From: Roseomonas indoligenes
GTDB lineage: Bacteria > Pseudomonadota > Alphaproteobacteria > Acetobacterales > Acetobacteraceae
Length of the DNA stretch: 64,000 nt
Assembly: GCF_017813365.1 (NCBI RefSeq)
Contig: NZ_JAGIZA010000004.1
Coordinates: 310,001 to 374,000 of the forward strand
Direction of reading: 5' to 3'
In this document: in pieces, positions 9,080 through 16,916 of the stretch
How positions within the stretch are numbered: the stretch's first letter is position 1
How the letters are laid out: each line of letters starts with the position of its first letter
Translations under genes and position numbers: made by a program
Notes under the pieces: generated by a model
The model's database searches: none
Told to the model about the DNA's origin: nothing
What the model saw: only the letters and a program-made list of their open reading frames with translations

Positions 9080-10909
9080 ATGACCGCCGATCCTCGCAGG
9101 GTTCTGCACGACGTCTTCGGCTTCACGGATTTCCGGGGCCGGCAGGCGGAGATCGTCGAGCACGTCACCGGCGGCGGCTCCGGCCTTGTCCTCATGCCCA
9201 CGGGTGGGGGAAAGTCGCTCTGCTACCAGGTGCCGGCCCTCTGCCGCCCGGGGCTGGGCGTCGTCGTCTCGCCCCTGATCGCGCTGATGGAGGATCAGGT
9301 CGCAGCCCTTCGCCAGCAGGGCGTGGCCGCCGCGGCGCTGCACTCCGGCCTGGATGAGGAGGAGCGCCGCCGCGTTTCCCTGGACCTGTCCAACGGCAAG
9401 CTGAAGCTCCTCTACGTCTCGCCGGAGCGTCTCGCGGTGGAGGGCACGGCGGAGCGGCTGGCCCGGGGCAACCTCGCGCTCTTCGCCGTGGACGAGGCGC
9501 ACTGCATCTCCGCATGGGGCCACAACTTCCGCCCGGAATATCGCGGCCTGACGATGCTGGCCGAGCGCTTCCCGGAGGTTCCGCGCGTGGCGCTGACGGC
9601 AACGGCCGATGCGCGCACTGTGGACGACATCCGCGAGCGACTGTCCCTGACGGACGCCCCCGTCTTCCGCGGCAGCTTCGACCGGCCGAACATCCGCATC
9701 GAAGTAGCGCCGCGCGACAACGCCGCCGCCCAGATTGCCGCTTTCATGGACGAGGCCGGTGACGGCCGAGGCGCCGGCATCATCTACTGCCCCAGCCGCG
9801 CCGAAACGGAGCGCACCGCCGCCCGGCTGAAGAAGGACGGCTACGACGCGCTGCACTACCACGCCGGCATGGAAGCGGCCGACCGCCGCGCGGCGGAGCG
9901 CCGCTTCTCCTCCGGTGATCCGGTGGTGATGGCGGCCACCATCGCCTTCGGCATGGGTATCGACCGGCCAGACGTGCGCTGGGTGGCACATCTCGCCCTG
10001 CCCGGTGGGCCGGAGAGCTGGTACCAGGAGATCGGCCGCGCCGGGCGCGACGGCGCCGCGGCGCGCGCCATGCTGCTTTACGGCGCCGAGGATATCGCCG
10101 TGGCCCGGCGCCGCATCGCGGAGAGTCCCGCCGCCGACGGCCAGAAGCGTCTCGACCATGAGCGGCTGGACCGGCTGGTCGCCATCGTGGAGAGCGCCAC
10201 GTGCCGCCGCCGCCTGCTGCTGCGCTGCTTCGGGGATGACCTGACAGAGGATTGCGGCAACTGCGATGCCTGCCTCAACCCGCCCCGGCTGGTGGACGCG
10301 ACGGAGGCCGCGCGCAAGCTCCTCTCCGCCGTGCACAAGACCGGCGGACGCTTCGGGCTGGGCTATGTGGTGGACGTGCTGCGGGGCAAGCCGTTGGACC
10401 GGATCACCTCCCTCGGCCACGACAAGCTCTCGGTCTTCGGCATCGGACGGGACGTGGCGGAGGGTGCCTGGAAGAACATCGCCCGTCACCTGCTGGCCCA
10501 CGGCGCCCTGGAACTGTCGAGCGACACCACCCTGCCGGTCTACCACGCGACCGAGGCCGCCCGCCCGATCCTGCGCGGGGAGGAGCCGGTGCTGCTGCAG
10601 GAACGCGCCCTGCGCGAGGCCGCTCGCGCCCCGCGCCGGGGCCGGGCCCGAGGCGCGCCCCACACCGTGTCCTTCACCGACGGGCCCGTGGAGACGGGCG
10701 TCTTCGACGCGCTTCGGGCCTGGCGGAAGGAGGAGGCCACGCGACAATCCGTTCCGGCCTACGTTATATTCCCCGACCGAACCCTGGCGGAAATTGCGGC
10801 CCAGCGGCCGCTGACCCTGGACGGACTGGCCGAGGTGCATGGCGTTGGCGCATCCAAGCTGGACCGCTACGGGCTGGACGTCCTGCGGGTGCTGCGCGAC
10901 GCGGGGTAG
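9080..10909 (+). CDS. recQ: ATP-dependent DNA helicase RecQ
   Basis: A 609-residue superfamily-2 helicase that unwinds DNA 3' to 5' in recombination and repair. Domains in order: helicase core with Walker A MPTGGGKSLCYQVPAL at residues 37-52 and a DEAH box (VDEAHCISAWGHNFRPEY) near 137; second RecA domain with the arginine-finger region IGRAGRDG near 317; RQC zinc site with cysteines in CRRRLLLRCFG...CGNCDAC near 374-398; and one HRDC domain in the last 75 residues. The ATG at 9080 is the family start; a longer frame upstream overlaps the lipoprotein gene. Length and order match the usual RecQ. Confidence 0.96.
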   Translation: MTADPRRVLHDVFGFTDFRGRQAEIVEHVTGGGSGLVLMPTGGGKSLCYQVPALCRPGLGVVVSPLIALMEDQVAALRQQGVAAAALHSGLDEEERRRVSLDLSNGKLKLLYVSPERLAVEGTAERLARGNLALFAVDEAHCISAWGHNFRPEYRGLTMLAERFPEVPRVALTATADARTVDDIRERLSLTDAPVFRGSFDRPNIRIEVAPRDNAAAQIAAFMDEAGDGRGAGIIYCPSRAETERTAARLKKDGYDALHYHAGMEAADRRAAERRFSSGDPVVMAATIAFGMGIDRPDVRWVAHLALPGGPESWYQEIGRAGRDGAAARAMLLYGAEDIAVARRRIAESPAADGQKRLDHERLDRLVAIVESATCRRRLLLRCFGDDLTEDCGNCDACLNPPRLVDATEAARKLLSAVHKTGGRFGLGYVVDVLRGKPLDRITSLGHDKLSVFGIGRDVAEGAWKNIARHLLAHGALELSSDTTLPVYHATEAARPILRGEEPVLLQERALREAARAPRRGRARGAPHTVSFTDGPVETGVFDALRAWRKEEATRQSVPAYVIFPDRTLAEIAAQRPLTLDGLAEVHGVGASKLDRYGLDVLRVLRDAG

Positions 10910-10952
10910 GGGGACAGCCCTGGCTGTGACGAGCAGTTAACGCGAATGGCGA

Positions 10953-10967
10953 TGAGAATTACTTGCA
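10953..10967. promoter_or_regulatory. Possible Fur-like iron box upstream of bfd
   Basis: The 15 bases TGAGAATTACTTGCA read as a 7-1-7 inverted repeat. The left half TGAGAAT is a good match to the Fur/Mur type, and the right half ACTTGCA is weaker. It lies 63 bases upstream of bfd, a place where an iron regulator would act on an iron-release gene. The call is tentative because the match is one-sided and this lineage may use other iron regulators. Confidence 0.35.
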
Positions 10968-11029
10968 TCCAGCCCCGCCTTTGGTAGAACCCTCTCGCTC
11001 GCAAGCGGCGAGGGGGAGCACTGCACGGC

Positions 11030-11236
11030 ATGTATGTCTGCATCTGCAATGGCCTGACCGATAAGCACATCCAGACCGCCATCGCCTCAGGTGCCGCGCG
11101 CACCCATGACGTCTATTCGGCCTGTAATTGCAGGGCCCAGTGCGGCACCTGCACTATGAGCATCCTCTGCATGCTCCGGGAGAACCGGAACGGGAATGAG
11201 AATGCGGCTCAGGAGCCCGAGCCATTCGCGAATTAG
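11030..11236 (+). CDS. bfd: Bacterioferritin-associated ferredoxin
   Basis: A 68-residue [2Fe-2S] protein that docks on bacterioferritin and passes electrons to the stored ferric core so that iron is released. The four cluster ligands are present at Cys4, Cys6, Cys38 and Cys41, exactly the spacing of characterised Bfd proteins; Cys32 and Cys34 are extra. The C-terminal tail after residue 52 is hydrophilic and not part of the fold. The next gene is bacterioferritin, 81 bases downstream, so storage and release are encoded together. A possible iron-regulator site lies upstream. Confidence 0.96.
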   Translation: MYVCICNGLTDKHIQTAIASGAARTHDVYSACNCRAQCGTCTMSILCMLRENRNGNENAAQEPEPFAN

Positions 11237-11317
11237 TCGCAAAGGCTAATAAAAACAAACACTTGACCGGAAAAGCGCGAAGTTCCATCTCGGCTCCAGA
11301 AATTGGAGGCCCGAACG

Positions 11318-11806
11318 ATGAGCGGCGACCCGAAGGTTATCGAATACCTAAACATCCAGCTCACCAATGAGCTGACGGCGATCAACCAGTACTTCCTGCA
11401 TGCCCGCACCCTGAACCACTGGGGCGTGACCCGCCTGGGCAAGCACGAGTACGAGGAATCGATCGAGGAGATGCGCCACGCCGACTGGCTCATCAAGCGC
11501 ATCCTCTTCCTCGACGGCCTGCCCAACGTGCAGCGCCTGAACCAGATTCTGATCGGCCAGTCCGTGAAGGAGGTGCTGGAGTGCGACTCCCGGCTTGAGC
11601 AGAAGGCCATCAACGACCTGAAGGAAGGCATCGCCCATTGCGAGGCCGTGCGGGACTACGTCTCCCGCGATCTGCTGCTGAAGATCCTGGCGGACGAGGA
11701 AAAGCACGAGGACTTCCTCCACGCCCAGTTCACCTTGATCGGCAAAATTGGCGAGGAGCGCTACACCCTCCTCAACTCTGACCCGGCGCCTGACCAGGAG
11801 CACTGA
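11318..11806 (+). CDS. bfr: Bacterioferritin
   Basis: A 162-residue haem-containing ferritin that forms a 24-subunit shell, oxidises Fe(II) and stores Fe(III). All ferroxidase ligands are in place: Glu18, Glu51, His54, Glu94, Glu127 and His130. Met52, which ligates the bridging haem, is present too. The start is the ATG at 11318, where MSGDPKVIEYLN matches the family N-terminus; GGAGG lies eight bases upstream. An in-frame start five codons earlier sits before the ribosome site and is not likely. It forms an iron unit with bfd. Confidence 0.97.
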   Translation: MSGDPKVIEYLNIQLTNELTAINQYFLHARTLNHWGVTRLGKHEYEESIEEMRHADWLIKRILFLDGLPNVQRLNQILIGQSVKEVLECDSRLEQKAINDLKEGIAHCEAVRDYVSRDLLLKILADEEKHEDFLHAQFTLIGKIGEERYTLLNSDPAPDQEH

Positions 11807-11881
11807 TGGCCTCGGGGGGCTCTGCTCCCGCGGCCCGTTCCGGGGAATGGAAACATCGATCTCCTTTCCCCAGCTCCGCCT

Positions 11882-13612
11882 TCAGGCGGGCATGAGCTTC
11901 TGCCCTTCCACCCGCACCACCCGGTCATGGAAGGCCGCCACCGCGGGTCGATGGGCAATGGAGACAATGGCCGTCCCTGGCAGGCGTTCCCGGAGCAACG
12001 TGTAGAGTTGGCTTTCCGCCTCCGCGTCGAGGCTCGCCGTCGCCTCGTCCATGAAGAGCCAGGTGGGGCGGTGAAGAAGGGCGCGGGCAACGGCAAGGCG
12101 CTGCTGCTCGCCGCCGGAAAGCACCCGGTCCCAGTTCGCGGCCTCGTCCAGCTGCGGAACGAGGTGGCCGAGGCCGACTTCGGCTAGGGTGGCCCGCATC
12201 GCCGCGTCATCGAACTCCGTCGCGGCCGCCGGATAGGCGAGGCTTCGGCGTAGCGTTCCGATCGGCAGGTAGGGGCGCTGCGGTAGGAAGAGGGCCGGCT
12301 TCCCGGCCGGCAGGGCGATGCGCCCGGCCCCGAAGGGCCAGAGGCCGGCAAGGGCGCGGAACAGGGTGGACTTGCCGCTTCCGGACGGTCCGGTGACGAG
12401 CACCGCCTCGCCGGGTGCGACGGAGAGGGTGGCGTCTTTCAGCAGCTCGCGGCCGTTCGGCAGGTGCAGTTCCAGCGCGGTCGCCTCAAGACTGCTGCCG
12501 TTGGTGGCGTCCATGGCCGGGCCGCTTTGGACGGTTGCCTCCGCCTCCGCGATTGCGGCCTCGAAGCCGGTCAGGCGCTGCACCGTCGCCCGCCAGGAGG
12601 CGAGGTCCGTGTAGTTGCTGACGAACCAGGAGAGGGATTCCTGGACCGAGCCGAAGGCGGAGGAGGTCTGAATCAGCGCACCCAGGGGGATCTTGCCGGC
12701 GAAGAAGTTCGGCGCCGCCACGACCAGCGGGAAGATGCTCGCCACCTGGGAGAATCCGGCGGTGAAGAAGGAGACGTGCTTCGTCGCGCTCATGATGGCG
12801 CGCCAGTTGCCGATCACGGCGCCGAAGCGGTCATAAAGCCCGCGCCGCTCCTCCTCCTCGCCGCGATAGAGGGCGATGCCCTCCACGTTCTCCCGAACGC
12901 GGACCAGGGCGTAGCGGAAATCGGCCTCCACCTTCTCCTGAAGGAAGTTCAGCGGGATCAGCTTGCGCCCAATCAGGTGCGTGATCGCGGTGCCAATGGC
13001 CGAGTAGGCGAGCGCGACCCAGACCAGGTAACCCGGGATCTGCAGGCCGAAGACGGTGATGCCGTTCGACAGGTTCCAGAGCACGAGGATGAAGGAGAGC
13101 AGCGTGACCACGGCCCGCATCAGGCCGAGGCCGAGGGTGAGGTTGCTCTCCACGAAGAGCCGGGCGTCATCGGAGATGCGCTGGTCCGGGTTGTCCGTGC
13201 CGCCGTCCCGGATGGAGAGGCGGTAGTAGGCCTTGCGCCCCATCCAGCGGCGCAACAGGTCGTTCGTCAGCCAAGTGCGCCAGCGGATCTGCAGCGCCTG
13301 CTTCAGGTAGAGGGCATAGACGGCGACGAGGATGTAGAGCGCCGCGATGATGCTGAAGCCCGGCATGAAGGCGAAGTCGTCGGTTGGCGCGCCAAGGAGC
13401 AGGAGGTGGATGAAGCCGTTCCAGTCCTTCGTCTCGAGCGTGTTATAGAAGCCGCGCTGCCAGTAGGTGAGGATCACGTTCATCGCGACGAGCGCGAGGT
13501 TCAGGGCCACAACGACGGCCAGGAGCCCGCGCGCGGCCCAGCGATGCTCCCCGTTCCAGAAGGGGCGTGAGAGGGCCCAGGCGTCGCGGAGGGCGGCAAG
13601 TGTATGGCGCAT
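11882..13612 (-). CDS. SbmA/BacA-like ABC transporter (YddA type), membrane domain fused to ATPase
   Basis: A 576-residue fusion of an SbmA/BacA-type membrane domain with an ABC ATPase, as in the YddA/ABCD group. Hydrophobic segments are clear near residues 28-50, 83-105, 165-185 and 195-215; the family stretch RWRTWLTNDLLRRWMGRKAYYRL sits near 108-130. Walker A GPSGSGKSTLFRALAG is near residue 410, the signature LSGGEQQRLAVARALLHR near 500 and WLFMDEATASLD just after. Relatives import peptides or move very-long-chain acyl compounds, so the cargo cannot be given. It is convergent with bfr, 75 bases apart, and has no obvious partner. Confidence 0.88.
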   Translation of the reverse strand: MRHTLAALRDAWALSRPFWNGEHRWAARGLLAVVVALNLALVAMNVILTYWQRGFYNTLETKDWNGFIHLLLLGAPTDDFAFMPGFSIIAALYILVAVYALYLKQALQIRWRTWLTNDLLRRWMGRKAYYRLSIRDGGTDNPDQRISDDARLFVESNLTLGLGLMRAVVTLLSFILVLWNLSNGITVFGLQIPGYLVWVALAYSAIGTAITHLIGRKLIPLNFLQEKVEADFRYALVRVRENVEGIALYRGEEEERRGLYDRFGAVIGNWRAIMSATKHVSFFTAGFSQVASIFPLVVAAPNFFAGKIPLGALIQTSSAFGSVQESLSWFVSNYTDLASWRATVQRLTGFEAAIAEAEATVQSGPAMDATNGSSLEATALELHLPNGRELLKDATLSVAPGEAVLVTGPSGSGKSTLFRALAGLWPFGAGRIALPAGKPALFLPQRPYLPIGTLRRSLAYPAAATEFDDAAMRATLAEVGLGHLVPQLDEAANWDRVLSGGEQQRLAVARALLHRPTWLFMDEATASLDAEAESQLYTLLRERLPGTAIVSIAHRPAVAAFHDRVVRVEGQKLMPA

Positions 13613-13669
13613 GCGCGGGTGATCCGGCGGGAGTTCAAGCCGGTGAGTGTCCCCTACCGCCGTGCGCGG

Positions 13670-13945
13670 TCAATCCGCCGTCGGATTCGTTCCGGGCAGG
13701 CGCAGGCGGACGACGCCGTGCAGGGCTTCCGGCGCGACCGGCTTACCCTTTCGCAGCACCTCCAGCTGCCCTTCCTGCGCAAGCGCCATCGCCGCCTGCC
13801 GGATGGGGCCGAGCAGGGATTGCCAGCCTTCTTCGGCCAGGGCACGCGCGACGTCGCTTGGGGAAATGCTCCGCCCGGGCCCGCAAGCAGTGGTCTGGCG
13901 GAGGATCTCCGCCTTGATGGCGTCGCGGTCTGGCCGAGGTGTCAT
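13670..13945 (-). CDS. DUF3253 domain protein (small winged-helix-like)
   Basis: A 91-residue soluble protein that looks like the DUF3253 family, short alphaproteobacterial proteins with a predicted winged-helix fold. The family-like features are ISPSDVARALAEEGWQSLLGPIRQAAMALAQEG in the middle and the closing GVVRLRLPGTNP. No catalytic motif is visible. It lies between the OmpA gene's terminator and the ABC transporter and is read in the same direction as both. Its function is not known; a DNA-binding role is only suggested by the fold. Confidence 0.7.
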   Translation of the reverse strand: MTPRPDRDAIKAEILRQTTACGPGRSISPSDVARALAEEGWQSLLGPIRQAAMALAQEGQLEVLRKGKPVAPEALHGVVRLRLPGTNPTAD

Positions 13946-13980
13946 CGCGCAGGGTTAGGCCGGAACGCCGGGCAAAAGAA

Positions 13981-14454
13981 AGGGGCGGGACCTTTCGGTC
14001 CCGCCCCCTTCCAAGTCCCGTGACCGGGATCGTGCTGCTCAGCGCAGGACGATCTCGACGCGGCGGTTCTGCGGCTCGCGCACGCCGTCCGCGGTCGGCA
14101 CCAGGGGGCGGCTCTCGCCGAAGGCCTGGATGGACATGGCGGAGCGGGGCACACCGCGGCGCGTCAGCTCGGCAGCGACGGCCTCGGCGCGGCGCATGGA
14201 GAGACGCTGGTTGTACTGCGGGGTGCCGGAGCGGTCGGCGTGGCCGGCCACCTCGATGCGGGTCGTGCCCGTGGAGGACACGGCCTGGGCGGCCTCGGCG
14301 ATGATCTGGCGGGCGCGGTCCGTCAGGTCGGCGCGGTCGAAGTCGAAGAACACCAGGTAGGTGCGGGCCGGAGCTGGAGCAGCGGCCGGCATCGGCGCGG
14401 CGATCGGCGCGGGCGCCGGGCGCGGCTGGTTGAAAGCGTAGCGCAGGCCCAGCA
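13981..14454 (-). repeat. OmpA C-terminal cassette, copy 1
   Basis: This 474-base block is nearly identical to 15357-15830, offset by 1376 bases. I see three mismatches, all close to the far end (about 14374, 14434 and 14450); the rest reads the same base for base. It holds the terminator, 31 bases of 3' untranslated DNA, the whole OmpA-like domain, the Ala/Pro linker and the last beta strand of the barrel. The encoded protein segments are identical. The repeat starts exactly at the outer edge of the terminator hairpin. Confidence 0.95.
13982..14007 (-). terminator. Intrinsic terminator of the first OmpA gene
   Basis: A perfect 11-bp stem (GGGGCGGGACC pairing with GGTCCCGCCCC) around a four-base loop. 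On the minus strand the hairpin is followed by CTTTCTTTT, a T-rich tail. It starts 31 bases past the stop of the OmpA gene at 14039. The same hairpin, but without the T-rich tail, follows the second OmpA gene at 15358-15383. Confidence 0.85.
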
Positions 14455-15184
14455 TCACGGAGTGATTCTCGGCCTCGTCAGCCTTGAAGCTGCCGCGGGC
14501 GATGGTGGCGCCGGCCGGGTTGGTGATGCGGCCCTCGAGGCGCGGCGAGAGCGTGCCCATGTAGCGGTACTCGAGGGTCGTGGTCAGGCCGGGGACCGCG
14601 GAGATCGGGAAGGCGAGACCCGCGATGCCCTGGTAGGCGAAGCGGCCATCCGTGTCGTCGATGCGGATGGTGCTGCCGCCGGCCTGGGCGCGGGTGGCGC
14701 GCACGCCGTCATACTCGGTCCAGATGTAGCCGGCGCCGGCGCCGATGTAGGGCTGCACAGGCAGGCCGGGGAAGGCGAAGTCGTAGAAGACGTTGCCCAT
14801 CACGCCGTACTGGCGAATGTCGCCATCGATGCGGTTGAAGGCGCTGGTGCGGCCCGGGCCACCGAAGCCGCCGAACTTGTCGACGTTGTTCTCACGGTAG
14901 TTGCCCTCGACCTCGGCCCGGACGCCGTTGCCGAAGCCCCAGCCAAGCGAGAGAGCGCCGACCCAACCCGTGTTCTGGCGGGATTCGCCGTAGGAGGTGG
15001 TGGGCAGGCTGTTGAAGTAACCACGGTTGCCACCGCGACCCTCAAGGGTGCGGTCCATCAGCCAGTTCGCGCCACCACCGCCGGCGATGTAGAGGCCGGT
15101 GACGGGCGGGGCGCCGTTCTGGGCCATGGCGGACGCCGGAGCGGCGATAATGGTGGCGGCCAGAAGGGCCTTACGGAACGACAT
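14039..15184 (-). CDS. OmpA-family outer-membrane porin, copy 1
   Basis: A 381-residue outer-membrane protein: a signal peptide (about residues 1-22, ending ASAMA), an eight-stranded barrel to about residue 240, an Ala/Pro linker (PRPAPAPIAAPMPAAAPAPA) and a C-terminal OmpA domain that binds peptidoglycan. In that domain GHADRSGTPQYNQRLSMRRA carries the Asp and Arg that hold diaminopimelate. The barrel has the family's VTGLYIAGGGGANW start. The start ATG at 15184 follows AAGGATG; the frame is open 12 codons further without a signal. It has its own terminator and is the second of a tandem pair. The barrel differs from that of its neighbour while the C-terminal part is identical. Confidence 0.92.
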   Translation of the reverse strand: MSFRKALLAATIIAAPASAMAQNGAPPVTGLYIAGGGGANWLMDRTLEGRGGNRGYFNSLPTTSYGESRQNTGWVGALSLGWGFGNGVRAEVEGNYRENNVDKFGGFGGPGRTSAFNRIDGDIRQYGVMGNVFYDFAFPGLPVQPYIGAGAGYIWTEYDGVRATRAQAGGSTIRIDDTDGRFAYQGIAGLAFPISAVPGLTTTLEYRYMGTLSPRLEGRITNPAGATIARGSFKADEAENHSVMLGLRYAFNQPRPAPAPIAAPMPAAAPAPARTYLVFFDFDRADLTDRARQIIAEAAQAVSSTGTTRIEVAGHADRSGTPQYNQRLSMRRAEAVAAELTRRGVPRSAMSIQAFGESRPLVPTADGVREPQNRRVEIVLR

Positions 15185-15295
15185 TAGTTCATCCTTCGTA
15201 TGGTGGCGGGCCGCGTTCATTCAGGACGGCACATCCGAAATGCCAAATGCCCCCGGTGGTTTGGCGCCTCAACGCACAGCTTCGTCATACAAAGT

Positions 15296-15317
15296 CGCTG
15301 TTGCAGCGGCGCCACAG
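15296..15317 (-). promoter_or_regulatory. 22-bp element shared by both OmpA upstream regions, copy 1
   Basis: Read on the minus strand: CTGTGGC, four variable bases, then CTGCAACAGCG. It lies 112 bases before the start codon of the first OmpA gene. The same 11+7 conserved bases with a different four-base centre lie 109 bases before the start of the second OmpA gene. Constant sequence and spacing suggest a promoter or regulator site. Which protein reads it is unknown. Confidence 0.55.
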
Positions 15318-15356
15318 TTTTAATTCAGAATCAGAATGAATATGCCGGTAGGGAAT

Positions 15357-15830
15357 AGGGGCGGGACCTTTCGGTCCCGCCCCCTTCCAAGTCCCGTGAC
15401 CGGGATCGTGCTGCTCAGCGCAGGACGATCTCGACGCGGCGGTTCTGCGGCTCGCGCACGCCGTCCGCGGTCGGCACCAGGGGGCGGCTCTCGCCGAAGG
15501 CCTGGATGGACATGGCGGAGCGGGGCACACCGCGGCGCGTCAGCTCGGCAGCGACGGCCTCGGCGCGGCGCATGGAGAGACGCTGGTTGTACTGCGGGGT
15601 GCCGGAGCGGTCGGCGTGGCCGGCCACCTCGATGCGGGTCGTGCCCGTGGAGGACACGGCCTGGGCGGCCTCGGCGATGATCTGGCGGGCGCGGTCCGTC
15701 AGGTCGGCGCGGTCGAAGTCGAAGAACACCAGGTAGGTGCGGGCCGGAGCCGGAGCAGCGGCCGGCATCGGCGCGGCGATCGGCGCGGGCGCCGGGCGCG
15801 GCTGGTTGAAGGCGTAGCGCAGGCCAAGCA
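15357..15830 (-). repeat. OmpA C-terminal cassette, copy 2
   Basis: The second copy of the 474-base block at 13981-14454, in the same orientation. It ends in the same place inside the last barrel strand and begins at the same terminator edge. Beyond the block, the two genes differ clearly at both DNA and protein level. Such sharp edges point to recent gene conversion or to an unequal crossover, not to slow divergence of an old duplicate. Confidence 0.95.
15358..15383 (-). terminator. Hairpin after the second OmpA gene
   Basis: The same 11-bp stem and four-base loop as the first terminator. On the minus strand it is followed by CTATTCCCTACC, which is not a U-run, so termination may be weaker here and some transcripts could read on into the first OmpA gene. 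Confidence 0.55.
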
Positions 15831-16542
15831 GAGCGCTGTGGTTAAAGTTCTCGAAGCTCACCGTGCTGCGCGTGGCAACGCCGGCGGCGTTGATCTGCGT
15901 TCCGCGAACCTCGGGCTTCGTGGTGCCGAAGAACCGGTACTCCGCCGTCAGGCTCAGCCCGGGGACGCCGAGCGGGAAGGCGACGCCGGCGATGCCCTGA
16001 TAGGCGAACACGTCGTCGTCGTCATCCGCGGTGATGATCTGGGTGCGGCCAGGACGGAAGTCGCCACGCACGCCGTCGGCGTTCACGTGCGACCAGCCGA
16101 TGCCGCCGCCGATATACGGCGTGAAGATCGGATTGGCCCAGCCGAACATCCGGAGGTCCATGTCGTAGATCACGTTCGCCATGGCGCCGGCCTGCCACAG
16201 CTTGCCGTCGTTGCGACGCGTGGAGAGGCCAGCGGCGGAGAAACCATGCAGGTCGTTCTGGCGGTAGAAGCCTTCGACCTCGGCGCGAAGGCCGTTGCCG
16301 AAGCCGAAGCCGATGGAGCCGAGGCCAACCCAGCCATTCTCCCAGTTCAGCTCGGTCTTGGTGCTGAGGCCAGCCGCGACGGCAGAGGCGCGGGCATTGC
16401 CGGCAAGCCGGTCCTCGGTGCCCTGCACGTAGTTGTAGCCGCCACCGCCGGCGATGTAGAGGCCGGTCACCGGCTGGGCCTTGGCCGCGAGCGGCAGCGC
16501 GAGCATGGTCGTCGCCAGGAGGGCGGAACGGAGCCGGGTCAT
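15415..16542 (-). CDS. OmpA-family outer-membrane porin, copy 2
   Basis: A 375-residue protein with the same plan as its neighbour: signal peptide (about residues 1-22, ending LAAKA), an eight-stranded barrel beginning QPVTGLYIAGGGGYNYVQG, an Ala/Pro linker and a peptidoglycan-binding OmpA domain. The last 136 or so residues are identical to copy 1, while the barrel is only a distant relative, with different loops (for example one with five Asp residues, DDDDD-like, near residue 195). The start ATG at 16542 begins a proper signal peptide; the frame extends 22 codons upstream without one. It probably anchors the outer membrane to the wall, while the barrels differ in exposed surface. Confidence 0.92.
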   Translation of the reverse strand: MTRLRSALLATTMLALPLAAKAQPVTGLYIAGGGGYNYVQGTEDRLAGNARASAVAAGLSTKTELNWENGWVGLGSIGFGFGNGLRAEVEGFYRQNDLHGFSAAGLSTRRNDGKLWQAGAMANVIYDMDLRMFGWANPIFTPYIGGGIGWSHVNADGVRGDFRPGRTQIITADDDDDVFAYQGIAGVAFPLGVPGLSLTAEYRFFGTTKPEVRGTQINAAGVATRSTVSFENFNHSALLGLRYAFNQPRPAPAPIAAPMPAAAPAPARTYLVFFDFDRADLTDRARQIIAEAAQAVSSTGTTRIEVAGHADRSGTPQYNQRLSMRRAEAVAAELTRRGVPRSAMSIQAFGESRPLVPTADGVREPQNRRVEIVLR

Positions 16543-16916
16543 CGTGGAGGTATTCCCTGGTAGGATGGTGACGCCGCCGGGGCGCCGCTTCATGCAGGGA
16601 TGATGCACTGCGGCATGCTCCCGTTCAGCCCCCGCGCGGCAACATCAAACCGCTGTTGCAGGGATGCCACAGATTCTGTGCCGACCGTGGCAGAAACGCC
16701 CTCCGCAGGCTCTGAACCTCGTCTCCGTCCTGCCCCTGCCGGCCGCTCCAGCTTTGCCCGGCGACCGTAAGGACCCCGAATCGGGCCATGTCGGAAAGTG
16801 GCCAGCGCCCTCGGGCCGGACGGCTCCAAGGTGCCCGTCCGGCCTTGCCGCCGGGCATTTCAGGGCAAGGTGACGGGAAACTCGCTGCACCATCGTCCGG
16901 CACCGCCCCGCCGCGC
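16543..16916. other. Intergenic region upstream of the second OmpA gene
   Basis: A 374-base stretch with no credible gene. Short open frames on both strands overlap one another and have no signal peptide, family motif or ribosome site. The part nearest the OmpA gene (to 16672) holds its leader and the 22-bp shared element. The distal 240 bases towards the dehydrogenase gene hold nothing that I can name. Confidence 0.7.
16651..16672 (-). promoter_or_regulatory. 22-bp element shared by both OmpA upstream regions, copy 2
   Basis: The same element as at 15296-15317, with a different four-base centre (ATCC on the minus strand against GCCG in copy 1). It sits 109 bases before the second OmpA start. 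The matching spacing argues that it belongs to the promoter and is not part of the gene-conversion tract, which ends about 820 bases away. Confidence 0.55.
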
